Of a stretch of DNA of 64,000 bases, positions 1 to 8,284 are shown one piece after another. The translations under genes and the position numbers were made by a program. Positions within the stretch are counted from its first letter, which is position 1. Every line of letters starts with the position of its first letter. The notes under the pieces are model-generated. The model was not told where the DNA came from. It was given only the letters and a program-made list of their open reading frames with translations, and did no database searches. Source of the DNA: Paradesertivirga mongoliensis. GTDB taxonomy: Bacteria > Bacteroidota > Bacteroidia > Sphingobacteriales > Sphingobacteriaceae. The stretch spans positions 248,001 through 312,000 of the forward strand of contig NZ_JAFMZO010000002.1 of assembly GCF_024436395.1 (NCBI RefSeq), read 5' to 3'.

Positions 1-67
1 TTCTCCAACTCTCCGCCGTACAATCACGAAATATTTTAGTTTGACCTTGAAAAAGACTGGGAGTATT

Positions 68-1042
68 ATGGCCAAAGGAATACGCTGTTTTACTTTATTT
101 ACCACATTTCTTTTTTTTCATTTCTACGCTGCATTCTCTCAGCAAAAAACCTATGCCCGATTAAATCTTATGGCGGGCACCTCCCTGCTACACGCAATCC
201 ATACGGGTAAAAAACTAAAATCAGTTCAAAGCAACTTTAATAAGGTGATAGATCCTGATTGCGGATCAGGTGCAAGTGCGATTCAGGTACGTTCCGGAAC
301 GAGTATTAACTCTGGTAGCAGGGTAATAGACGAAGGAAAAGCCGTCGACAACGACATGAGTACCTACTCCACGCATCATATTGAGGGGCATCAGATAGGA
401 GTTGAAGTTTCACAAATCATTTCATTTACTACTACCGCTTCCGCGAGCGATATCGTGAAAATTTATCTTTCATTAAAAGCAACCTTACAGAATCATGATA
501 TTACCGCACAGGCATATTACTGGGTTCCGGCAGATGGCACTGGCAATGGAACGCCGGTCGGACCGCTGCAACCTATTAGTAGTATAAGTGTATTACCATC
601 ACCTCCAGCTGTGGGTACCCCTACAGAGATTGTATTTAATCCCGGAGTAATATTTAACCGGATTAAAATAGGTGTAACAGCAAACTCTAATGGAAATCAT
701 GATGCGGATTTAAATCTTCACCATGTGCAGCTCACACCACCGCCGCCAACCACTGAAGAAGCTACCAGTGGCGGAGAAAGCGAATTTGCCGGTTGCGAAG
801 GTATAGTCACCCTGGCAATCAGCAACACATCGAACGATGTAACTTACAAATGGTACAACTCCGCTTTAGTAGAAATCGCTAATGGAGGCTCGTCAATTTA
901 CAATCCTGCTTTAACACCGGGCACACATGTATTTCATGTCTCTGCCACAAAACTTGGCTGTGTTGCCGAATCGCCAAAGCATAAAATAACAGTAACAGTA
1001 TTATCTAAACCCAACACTCCTGCAATTTTAATAACAAATTAA
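68..1042 (+). CDS. secreted Ig-like surface protein
   Basis: A cell-envelope or extracellular protein of 324 residues. The ATG at 68 is preferred over an upstream non-ATG start at 41 because it begins a clean signal peptide (residues 1 to about 24, ending AFS-QQ). The middle (about 90-225) resembles the lectin-like modules of Bacteroidetes adhesins, and about 231-318 is an Ig-like domain with two Cys and a KWY motif. It stops directly after an inter-domain linker (KPNTPAILITN). I see no T9SS C-terminal sorting domain in it. It is followed after 14 bp by a similar gene, so the two are probably co-transcribed, with the T9SS cargo gene further downstream. Family membership is inferred from composition and motifs only. 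Confidence 0.6.
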   Translation: MAKGIRCFTLFTTFLFFHFYAAFSQQKTYARLNLMAGTSLLHAIHTGKKLKSVQSNFNKVIDPDCGSGASAIQVRSGTSINSGSRVIDEGKAVDNDMSTYSTHHIEGHQIGVEVSQIISFTTTASASDIVKIYLSLKATLQNHDITAQAYYWVPADGTGNGTPVGPLQPISSISVLPSPPAVGTPTEIVFNPGVIFNRIKIGVTANSNGNHDADLNLHHVQLTPPPPTTEEATSGGESEFAGCEGIVTLAISNTSNDVTYKWYNSALVEIANGGSSIYNPALTPGTHVFHVSATKLGCVAESPKHKITVTVLSKPNTPAILITN

Positions 1043-1056
1043 ACTAATTAAATATT

Positions 1057-1821
1057 ATGAAAACAACCTTTACACTTTTTAAAATCGCCCTTGTACTATT
1101 AATTATAGTTGCACCGGGTAAAATCTTTTCACAGACGTATTACGATTTATACCTGCATAACGGTACTACCGGAACCATAAAACCCGCTGCAGGCACTGCA
1201 TTCGCAGCTGGCGATCAGGTGATCTGGACCGATACATACAACGGTACTCCCAGCGATCTTGCTCCGCAGGCGTATACATCCCCTGATTTAGTTGTAAATA
1301 CAACAAGTTACTCACCCGGACTGCATACGTTCACGATGCGAGTACGATCTGGAACTACTGGCTGCGACAGTGATCCGTCTGACGCTAAAACCGTCTTTAT
1401 CCTCCCAGCAACAACCGTCACTTTTGCCAACGCAACTGATGAAGACTATTGCGAAAATGTAGGATCTCCTTCGAAAACAATCGTGGCTTCGGCAGCTCCG
1501 GTAACTATTGCTTTGCCGGACGGTATTGGCTATAATTATGAATGGACCATCACCAAAGACGGTGTAGCTGCCACTCATGCTGACGCCGGAACGTTAACAG
1601 CCCTGGCCGGAACATCCACCAGAGAAACTACTTCAACATTTACTATGACCACTGAAAACGTCGGAGTATACTTATTTACTGTTAAAGCATCTTACTTCAA
1701 GCTTGATGGAAATCCCGGAACAGTAAAGCTTGGTGCAACACCTGCACAGTTCCCTACCGCATCGCCGAAAAAGGTTACTGTTAAAGCTAAGCCAGCCAAA
1801 CCTACAATTGAAATTTCATAA
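1057..1821 (+). CDS. secreted Ig-like surface protein (second unit)
   Basis: A 254-residue secreted protein with a signal peptide (residues 1-25, ending IFS-QT). Two beta-rich Ig-like stretches follow, about 30-117 and 118-245; the second contains the DYCEN motif that often opens such domains. Like the upstream protein it ends right after a linker of the form KPAKPTIEIS, where a further Ig domain would normally begin. It carries no visible sorting domain. The role is probably structural or adhesive, linked by position to the T9SS cargo and PorP/SprF genes downstream. A strong hairpin lies 41 bp after the stop. Confidence 0.55.
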   Translation: MKTTFTLFKIALVLLIIVAPGKIFSQTYYDLYLHNGTTGTIKPAAGTAFAAGDQVIWTDTYNGTPSDLAPQAYTSPDLVVNTTSYSPGLHTFTMRVRSGTTGCDSDPSDAKTVFILPATTVTFANATDEDYCENVGSPSKTIVASAAPVTIALPDGIGYNYEWTITKDGVAATHADAGTLTALAGTSTRETTSTFTMTTENVGVYLFTVKASYFKLDGNPGTVKLGATPAQFPTASPKKVTVKAKPAKPTIEIS

Positions 1822-1861
1822 AGTGTAGAAAGAGCTTATTCATAAAGTTTAATTGTTAAAC

Positions 1862-1900
1862 CCACAGGCTTTGCATACGCAAGCCTGTGGTATATTTTAT
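1862..1900 (+). terminator. hairpin between adhesin genes (possible attenuator)
   Basis: A perfect 10-bp inverted repeat, CCACAGGCTT / AAGCCTGTGG (1862-1871 and 1881-1890), with a 9-base loop is followed by TATATTTTAT. It looks like an intrinsic terminator for the gene ending at 1821. Its 3' arm ends only 8 bases before the ATG of the next gene (1899), so it could also act as an attenuator or occlude translation. Confidence 0.55.
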
Positions 1901-2876
1901 GTTGTATACAGCCTATAGAAAATACATAACTTTCTTCCTGATTCTCTTTATCAGGCTGGCTGCTTTCTCACAAGGAAACGCAGGTGGAAACACTGTGCAA
2001 ACCGTCGAGATTGAACCCGGAAAATCAATCAACTTTAAGGCCACTTCTACGCCCGGGTCCGCATACCAATGGTTCAAAGATGGAAATCCCATTTCAGGTG
2101 CTACATCGCCAACATTAAACGTTTCCGAACCGGGAGAATATAAAGTTCTTGCACAAAACAACTTAAACTGTACCTCAGAAATATCCGATGGCTTTATCGT
2201 AACAGTCAAAACTAGCGTCCTTGTAAAACAGGCTAACTTAAGCGTCGAGAAAAAATCTGAGACAAAGGCCACATCAATCAACGACCCTTACGAATACCTG
2301 ATTACCGTCAAAAATAGCGGCCCCGATCCGGCGACGGAAGTTATAATAAAAGACATTCTCCCTGAAGGGCTAATTTTCAAGAACATGACTATGGCTTTGC
2401 AGGGCAAATTTGACTATAACGCTGCCGCGCGTACGTTAACGTGGACCATTGATAAACTTAACTCGGCTGACATGTCTGAACTGCGATTTGTAACCGAGGC
2501 CGTCAATCCTGGTTCGGTGGTAAATACGGCAACCGTATCAGCTACTGAAGCCGACCCAGACCTGTCAGACAATTCATCCACCGATACCAAATCGATCACA
2601 GATTTAACCATCCCCAATGTATTCACACCTAACGGCGATGGTGTGAACGATCGGTTTGAAATAAAAAACCTCGAGTTCTACAAAGAGAACGAGATTTCTA
2701 TTATAAACCGCTGGGGAAATTCTGTGTACGAAAAGAAAGATTATCAAAACCTGTGGGATGGAACCGGGCTGGATGAAGGCACATACTTTTTTGTATTGAA
2801 AGTAAAAAATGCCACCGGTACATGGCAAGCATATAAAGGTTATATCACCCTTTTAAGAAGTAAAACTGCGCAATAG
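1899..2876 (+). CDS. T9SS type-B sorting domain (gliding-associated C-terminal) surface protein
   Basis: A 325-residue T9SS cargo. A signal peptide (1-24, ending FSQ) is followed by an Ig-like domain (about 32-103, with YQWFKDG), a DUF11 repeat (about 112-225, with [12 protein letters not shown] and VVNTATV), and a type-B C-terminal sorting domain (238-321) opening with the diagnostic [16 protein letters not shown] and containing RWG and YKGYITLL. The family is exported through the T9SS and attached to the cell surface. ATG 1899 is chosen over GTG 1887, which lies inside the preceding hairpin stem. A PorP/SprF gene follows after 7 bp, the usual pairing for type-B cargo. Confidence 0.9.
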   Translation: MLYTAYRKYITFFLILFIRLAAFSQGNAGGNTVQTVEIEPGKSINFKATSTPGSAYQWFKDGNPISGATSPTLNVSEPGEYKVLAQNNLNCTSEISDGFIVTVKTSVLVKQANLSVEKKSETKATSINDPYEYLITVKNSGPDPATEVIIKDILPEGLIFKNMTMALQGKFDYNAAARTLTWTIDKLNSADMSELRFVTEAVNPGSVVNTATVSATEADPDLSDNSSTDTKSITDLTIPNVFTPNGDGVNDRFEIKNLEFYKENEISIINRWGNSVYEKKDYQNLWDGTGLDEGTYFFVLKVKNATGTWQAYKGYITLLRSKTAQ

Positions 2877-2883
2877 TGGACTA

Positions 2884-3855
2884 ATGAAAAGATTAATAAT
2901 AATTATCACGATACTTTTACTGGCGCTGGCATCTTTTTCACAGCAAGATGCACAGTTCAGTCAATATATGTTTAATGGCCTGTACATTAATCCAGCCTAC
3001 GCCGGATACAAAGAACAGGCAAATATTCATTCCTTCTACCGCTCTCAATGGACCGGCTTTGAAGGTGCACCTCAAACCATGTCGGTTGCCGGAGACATGG
3101 TACTTAAAGACGGAAATGTGGGTCTCGGCTTGCTTCTTTCCAATGATTTCACCGGTGCGCAAAGTAATTTCTCGGCTTACGTTAACTATGCATACCGTAT
3201 TCAAATCGGCGAATCAGGATTTTCCAGATTATCCTTCGGTCTCGCGGCAGGTCTCGTACAACACGGCATAGACGGCGACAAGTTATCATCGATCGAATAC
3301 GACCAGTACGTCCCTCTTGGAAAACCAACCGAATCTTTCCCCGATGCACGGTTTGGTGTTTTTTATTCCACTCCAAATGTATTTGTGGGCCTCTCTGCAG
3401 ATAACCTGCTGGCCAGTTATTTTCAGTCAGAAAACCACGCTAAAAACATTCTTTTACCCAAAATCAATCGTCATTATTACTTCACGGCCGGTGCTCTTTT
3501 CAAACTAAACTACGATGTAAAGATCAAACCTACCGTGTTGCTAAAAGACGACAAGCAGACATTTACAAGCTTGGATCTGAACGCCTTCGCTCTTTTATAC
3601 GACAGGATATGGATTGGCGGCTTTTATCGCACCGCGGTTAAAATTTACGACAAGCCCCATCTTGATGCCGGCCTTCAGAAAAAAAATGGTGTGGGTGTGA
3701 TTGGCGATTTCTTTGTCAACGAAAACCTCCGATTGGGATATGCCTTCGATTATTCTCTTTCTAACCTCCGAAATTACAACTATGGCTCTCACGAAATCTC
3801 TATCGGCTTTGCCTTAAGCTCCAGAAGGCGTGAAGGACCGAAGTGTTATTTTTAA
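2884..3855 (+). CDS. PorP/SprF family type IX secretion system membrane protein
   Basis: An outer-membrane beta-barrel protein of 323 residues with a signal peptide (1-19). The family signature near the mature N-terminus is plain: QDAQFSQYMFNGLYINPAYAG, then RSQWTGFEGAPQT. PorP/SprF proteins partner the adjacent type-B cargo and retain or deliver it at the cell surface. The gene lies 7 bp downstream of that cargo and is almost certainly in the same operon. It is probably one of several paralogues in the genome, since such cargo/PorP pairs are usually repeated. Confidence 0.92.
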   Translation: MKRLIIIITILLLALASFSQQDAQFSQYMFNGLYINPAYAGYKEQANIHSFYRSQWTGFEGAPQTMSVAGDMVLKDGNVGLGLLLSNDFTGAQSNFSAYVNYAYRIQIGESGFSRLSFGLAAGLVQHGIDGDKLSSIEYDQYVPLGKPTESFPDARFGVFYSTPNVFVGLSADNLLASYFQSENHAKNILLPKINRHYYFTAGALFKLNYDVKIKPTVLLKDDKQTFTSLDLNAFALLYDRIWIGGFYRTAVKIYDKPHLDAGLQKKNGVGVIGDFFVNENLRLGYAFDYSLSNLRNYNYGSHEISIGFALSSRRREGPKCYF

Positions 3856-4099
3856 ATGATTTTTATTTTTCGAAAAGCAGGTTTCGTTTCCAAAATTTCC
3901 TGCAGCCCGGCTATACACTTCAAGGCCCGAAATCACCAGCCCTCCCCTGCCTTTCCGTTGCTATCCGGTTTAGCTGGCAAGGCATCGTTCTTAAAACCCA
4001 GGCAATTAATTATATCTATAATACAGATTCGAACTTGGCCTGTACCCCTTTTATTAAAACATAATTGCGCTCGATTTCTTATTTGTTAAACACCATCTC

Positions 4100-4561
4100 A
4101 TGAAATATGCAGTAGTCATTTTATTAGCCTTTGTGTTTACTTCATGCAATACAGATCATAAAACAGGTTCTGCTGACGCCCAAACGGACAGTGCTGTGTT
4201 GCTTACACAAGAAAAAACATTATGCTTCCTGCGTTTGGAAGGTGCATCAAAACGCGACAGCTCCATAATCCACATCAAAATCAACGGCGATTCGATAGAC
4301 GGCACGTTCAATCATCTTCCCTACGAAAAAGACTCCCGAAAAGGCACTATTGCGGGGACTAGAAAAGACGACACAATCAGAGCTCTCTGGTCTTTTATGC
4401 AAGAAGGCATGAATGATACGATTTCAGTTGAGTTTTTAATTAAGGATGATGCATTATACCAGAAGACCTTTGGATTTGATAAAAATACAGGCAGACAAAA
4501 GCTTACAGATACATCCACCTTTTCTATTAAATACCGTGCTGTAGATTGCCCGTCCTCATAG
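4100..4561 (+). CDS. small lipoprotein, unknown function
   Basis: A 153-residue protein with a short hydrophobic leader and a lipobox (FTSC, Cys at residue 16), so probably a lipoprotein anchored in the inner or outer membrane. The mature part is mostly beta, with pairs such as IHIKINGDSIDGTFNHLPYEKDSRKG that resemble small Bacteroidetes lipoproteins of unknown role. It stands alone, 244 bp after the PorP gene. I recognise no domain with certainty. Confidence 0.65.
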   Translation: MKYAVVILLAFVFTSCNTDHKTGSADAQTDSAVLLTQEKTLCFLRLEGASKRDSSIIHIKINGDSIDGTFNHLPYEKDSRKGTIAGTRKDDTIRALWSFMQEGMNDTISVEFLIKDDALYQKTFGFDKNTGRQKLTDTSTFSIKYRAVDCPSS

Positions 4562-4886
4562 ATTGAGGCTCAATCTTCAACAAGATACGCTTCTGATCAG
4601 AAAGCACTTGCCTTTTGCAGGATTTTCTGATCTATTTAGTCAACCCCTCTAAACCGGAATCCTCCGGCACATCAGTTCGGAATTTCAAGCAAATCACAGA
4701 GACATTATAGAGACCTTACCGGGACCTTATAGAGACTTTGACCCGGTCTATCTCCGCTCTTCATGGGAGAAATAACCTGTAGCTTGATATGTATAAGCAG
4801 TTAAACGGTAATTGATTCTATAAGGCTATCCTCACAGCACTTTATATTCTCTAAAAATTCGCGGTAAGAGTACAGGGGCGAAAATT
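4562..4886. other. gene-free stretch with short repeats
   Basis: Between the lipoprotein gene and the minus-strand gene ending at 5101 there is no convincing ORF. A short palindrome sits directly after the stop codon (GATTGAG / CTCAATC, 4561-4575) and another at 4591-4602 (TTCTGATCAGAA). A 13-base near-repeat TTATAGAGACyTT occurs at 4705 and 4727, and ACCGGG / CCCGGT (4718-4723, 4742-4747) could pair around the second copy. No function can be assigned. Confidence 0.4.
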
Positions 4887-4989
4887 TTGGTTTGGTTCAT
4901 AATGATAGGTTTAGTGGACACAAAGATATCAATATCTAAATAACCTAATAACCATCAATCGGAGTCAGGCTTCTGTAGCTGACTTTTTT
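4887..4989 (+). ncRNA. possible small RNA with promoter and intrinsic terminator
   Basis: TTG (4887-4889) lies 16 bp before TAGGTTTA (4906-4913, one mismatch to TAnnTTTG). About 50 bp later comes AGTCAG / CTGACT (4963-4968, 4979-4984) followed by a T run (4984-4989), a standard intrinsic terminator on the plus strand. The nearest upstream gene ends 400 bp earlier, so the terminator may belong to a short transcript of about 70 nt. The inference rests on promoter and terminator shape only. Confidence 0.3.
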
Positions 4990-5100
4990 AAACCAAGGCC
5001 CGACGCTCCGCTTTATGCCTTTGTGATTTCGTAGCTAAAACTTAAAGATCTGTGTATTAAAGCAAGCGCAAATAAATTCAGTCGCGCGCTGACAGCAGAA

Positions 5101-6258
5101 TTACAGCAACAAGGTATCAATCCGATGTGCATGCACCATCCCATCACAAGGAGACCAGCCAAACACTGTAAACCGGCCATCCTGCGAAGCAACAAGTGCA
5201 ATAGCCCTCCGTTGGTCGAATACAAACTGAGAAGCAGAAAGATGCCGCGTTCCGCCGATTTTGGTAGGATGAACAACCATTACCTCCGTATCCAACACGG
5301 GCTCAGTAAACATAACTTCCTCCACGTTAGTACTTTTCTCCGATCGCTGAATTTTGGCGCCGAACGCGAGAACTTCGTACTGATCGCTTATTATAGTAGC
5401 GCCATCAATCGCAGTTAATCCGGCTACACTTTCTACCTGCCTGTTTAACTCTGCCTGCCACGATTTATTCTCACGCCACGATTCATCCTGCTTCATGAGA
5501 TCAGTTAACTGACAAAACGGAGGCACTACAGGATAAGTGATGGGATGAATGATAGAATCACGCCAGGATTCATCGCCCGCTGGTACAACCAAAAGTGTTC
5601 CTCCCCGCCCATGCGCTTTCATCGACGTTGCTAACTGGATAAGCACATTTACCGAATTGTGCCAGGAGTTGTTGAGGTTGAAACCCAGCAGAGAGCTCAA
5701 AAGCGCAGGGCAATCTGGCATTACACCGGTTTGCTCATCTACAATCTTTATCTCATCACCTTTTAAAATAGCCACGTTAACAAACTTTCCGTAGCCGTGA
5801 AAGCGTCTATGCTTTACCACCAACAAACCGGGCTCGACCATTTCCAAAACGAAACAAAACGCCGGAAGCTTGCGGGTGGTTCCCCAGGCATAAAACCCGT
5901 TCTCGTCATGCCAAATACCCAAATGAATACCTGCACGTTCAATCCCTGGAGCCAGTTTTGTCAACGTTTTGGGTTTCAACGGTAAACGTTCGCCAAAAAC
6001 TAACGGTTCGGCGGCCTTTTCCGGAGGCAAATAAGCCATAGATATCCGTGGAGAATGTCCCTCTTCTTTTCGCAAGCTTGTCCAAAAGCCAACATCAATA
6101 ATCGCTTCAATTACCTCTGGCGACGGTTCAGGCGCCAGGTCGGGTTCGCCTTCCTCCCGCGCTTCCTTTAAATGACTTATAAAATGAGCGGCGATAGTTT
6201 CAGAGACTAAATGCGCCGCTTTATACGTGGGTTCAGACAAACCGGACTGTGTATTCAT
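5101..6258 (-). CDS. DACNV sensor / diadenylate cyclase-like protein
   Basis: A 385-residue soluble protein. The C-terminal third carries the landmarks of DisA-type DAC domains: GGTLLVVP at 219-226, DGATI at 285-289 (the DGA motif), GAKI at 300-303, GGTRHLSA at 335-342 (RHR-motif position) and ALVASQDGRFTVFGW at 354-368. The N-terminal part (about 1-200) fits the putative sensor domain DACNV. DAC enzymes make cyclic di-AMP from two ATP. The second Arg of the usual RHR motif is Leu here, so activity or specificity may differ. The gene is monocistronic; a DUF983 gene lies upstream on the same strand, 79 bp away. I am fairly sure of the fold, less of catalysis. Confidence 0.75.
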   Translation of the reverse strand: MNTQSGLSEPTYKAAHLVSETIAAHFISHLKEAREEGEPDLAPEPSPEVIEAIIDVGFWTSLRKEEGHSPRISMAYLPPEKAAEPLVFGERLPLKPKTLTKLAPGIERAGIHLGIWHDENGFYAWGTTRKLPAFCFVLEMVEPGLLVVKHRRFHGYGKFVNVAILKGDEIKIVDEQTGVMPDCPALLSSLLGFNLNNSWHNSVNVLIQLATSMKAHGRGGTLLVVPAGDESWRDSIIHPITYPVVPPFCQLTDLMKQDESWRENKSWQAELNRQVESVAGLTAIDGATIISDQYEVLAFGAKIQRSEKSTNVEEVMFTEPVLDTEVMVVHPTKIGGTRHLSASQFVFDQRRAIALVASQDGRFTVFGWSPCDGMVHAHRIDTLLL

Positions 6259-6337
6259 CGGTTGTATTTTAAGAATTAAAAATAATTTTCTTTGTGGTGA
6301 TTCTCTATTTATAAGAAAACCGCAGAGACAGAGACTA

Positions 6338-6769
6338 TTAAGCTTTTAAAGAGTTACTCTTATCGCGGCTCATATCCGGATTATAATACAGCCCCGGAGT
6401 TAACCAATAAAGCAAGATAACTCTTGAAAACCGGTAATTAACAGGTGAAAGAAAAAATATCAGGGGGAAAATCACTACAATATACAGGAGCGGATCCTCA
6501 AGGTTCTTCGTTACCAGATATGTCAGGACGGCCGCAATAATCATTTGTATCACGTTCATTGCGTAGCTAATAAACATCGAGACATAAAAATACCCCGGCT
6601 CTCGCTCAAATTTCAAACCGCAATGCGGACAGGTTTCATTCATCTTCTGAAGCTTAAAACCATACATAGAAGTTGAAAACATATCTCCTCGTCTGCATCT
6701 GGGGCATTTTGCCTGCAAAGCCGCCGAGAACTCTGATGGCACTTGATTATCTAAATGGAGGTCTTCCAT
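6338..6769 (-). CDS. DUF983 zinc-ribbon membrane protein
   Basis: A 143-residue protein. A four-Cys zinc ribbon lies at the N-terminus (C22-P-R-C25 and C47-P-H-C50) with the family signature CPRCRRGDMF, followed by two membrane helices (about 63-85 and 90-113). DUF983 proteins are small inner-membrane proteins of unknown role, sometimes linked to heme-copper oxidase or terminal-oxidase genes. Here the divergent neighbour is cydA, which fits that loose association. Confidence 0.85.
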   Translation of the reverse strand: MEDLHLDNQVPSEFSAALQAKCPRCRRGDMFSTSMYGFKLQKMNETCPHCGLKFEREPGYFYVSMFISYAMNVIQMIIAAVLTYLVTKNLEDPLLYIVVIFPLIFFLSPVNYRFSRVILLYWLTPGLYYNPDMSRDKSNSLKA

Positions 6770-6929
6770 AATATGTTATCTACAAAAGCCGGGCTAATTC
6801 CCAAAGCAGAGTAAAAGTATATATCCTTTTGATGAATCTATTTCAGCAAAATGTAAAATAGAAACAATATAAATTACAATTCAGAACGCATTTGGTTCAT
6901 TTCCTGATTTAAACCATCTCAATTCAGTC

Positions 6930-6937
6930 TATATTTG
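6930..6937 (+). promoter_or_regulatory. cydAB promoter -7 element
   Basis: TATATTTG matches the Bacteroidetes TAnnTTTG element exactly, 17 bp before the cydA ATG. I find no good TTG at the usual -33 distance, so the site may depend on an activator. Confidence 0.55.
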
Positions 6938-6954
6938 ATCCATATTCTCTCATT

Positions 6955-8274
6955 ATGGATGATTTTATCGCAGCCAGATCCCAAATGGCATTATCGCTTG
7001 GCTTTCATATTATTTTTTCCTGTATCGGGATGGTTATGCCATTCTTTATGGCGGTATCTCATTATTACTGGCTTAAAACAAGGGACATAACGTACAAAAA
7101 CATCACCAAGGCATGGAGCAAAGGTGTGGCAATTTTCTTCGCGACCGGAGCTGTATCAGGCACGGTCCTATCCTTTGAGCTGGGTTTATTATGGCCAGAA
7201 TTCATGAAGCATGCCGGCCCTATCTTCGGCATGCCTTTTTCGCTCGAGGGAACTGCATTTTTCATTGAAGCCATCGCACTTGGCTTTTTTCTATACGGCT
7301 GGGATCGCTTTAATCCATGGTTTCATTGGTTTACCGGTGTAATTGTCGGAGTAAGCGGATTACTGTCCGGGATACTCGTGGTAGCGGCAAACGGCTGGAT
7401 GAACAGTCCCGCCGGATTTGACTACGTAAACGGCCAATATATTAACATCGATCCTATAAAAGCCATGTTTAATGATGCCTGGTTCTCCCAGGCCCTCCAT
7501 ATGTCTATCGCCGCATTTGCCGCAACGGGCTTTGCCGTTGCAGGCGTTCACGCATTAATGATCTTAAAAGGAAAAAACATTCTGTTTCACAGCAAATCTT
7601 TTAAGATCGCTGCGATATTTGGCACAGTGGCAGCTGTTCTTCAACCGCTCAGCGGAGATATCTCGGCAAAAGATGTTGCACAGCGTCAACCTGCTAAACT
7701 GGCTGCCATGGAGGCTCATTTCAAAACCGAGGAAAAGGCATCTCTTATTATTGGAGGAATCCCTGATGAGGAAAGTCAGACCGTAAAGTATGCTATAAAA
7801 ATACCCGGAGCCTTAAGTTATCTGGCACACGGCGATTTTAACACCGAGGTAACGGGGCTCGATAAAATCCCTAAAGAAAATCATCCCCCGGTTGCTATTA
7901 CGCATTATGCATTCCAGATCATGGTAGGTATGGGAATGCTGATGATGCTTGTGTCGGTTCTCTATTTTATCGGCATTTGGAAGAAGAAAAAATGGCTGGG
8001 AACTAAGTGGCTTTTAAAACTGTTCGTAGCTTCCACTCCGCTGGGGTTTATAGCGGTTGAAGCCGGCTGGACAGTAACTGAGGTGGGTCGTCAACCCTGG
8101 ATTATATACGGCGTAATGCGAACAGCTGATGCGGTAACCCCAATGCCAGGGATCGTGTATTCGTTTTATTTATTTACAGCAGTGTATCTTTCGCTATCCG
8201 TAATTGTTGCATTTATGCTTTACCGGCAAATTAAAATGGTAGGCAAGCTTTACGACACTCCCGGGCACAACTAA
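6955..8274 (+). CDS. cydA: cytochrome bd ubiquinol oxidase subunit I
   Basis: The heme-bearing subunit of the high-affinity quinol oxidase, 439 residues with about nine membrane helices. The N-terminal heme ligand (H18 in LGFHIIFS), the acidic pair in helix 3 (E98 in SLEGT, E105 in FIEA), H182 (QALHMS) and the GRQPW signature near the C-terminus are all present. It lacks the long Q-loop insert of the E. coli enzyme, as usual for short-type CydA. cydB follows after 10 bp. The complex reduces oxygen to water at low oxygen without pumping protons. Confidence 0.96.
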   Translation: MDDFIAARSQMALSLGFHIIFSCIGMVMPFFMAVSHYYWLKTRDITYKNITKAWSKGVAIFFATGAVSGTVLSFELGLLWPEFMKHAGPIFGMPFSLEGTAFFIEAIALGFFLYGWDRFNPWFHWFTGVIVGVSGLLSGILVVAANGWMNSPAGFDYVNGQYINIDPIKAMFNDAWFSQALHMSIAAFAATGFAVAGVHALMILKGKNILFHSKSFKIAAIFGTVAAVLQPLSGDISAKDVAQRQPAKLAAMEAHFKTEEKASLIIGGIPDEESQTVKYAIKIPGALSYLAHGDFNTEVTGLDKIPKENHPPVAITHYAFQIMVGMGMLMMLVSVLYFIGIWKKKKWLGTKWLLKLFVASTPLGFIAVEAGWTVTEVGRQPWIIYGVMRTADAVTPMPGIVYSFYLFTAVYLSLSVIVAFMLYRQIKMVGKLYDTPGHN

Positions 8275-8284
8275 TCTGATATAT

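Noticed and set aside
1887..1898. GTG start for the T9SS cargo gene
   Set aside because: It lies in the 3' arm of the hairpin; ATG 1899 gives a normal signal peptide.
3843..4089. Overlapping short plus-strand ORFs after the PorP gene
   Set aside because: They overlap each other, lack family features and have composition of non-coding DNA.
5013..5276. Minus-strand ORF beyond the end of the DACNV gene
   Set aside because: It overlaps the DACNV gene in another frame and has no recognisable features.
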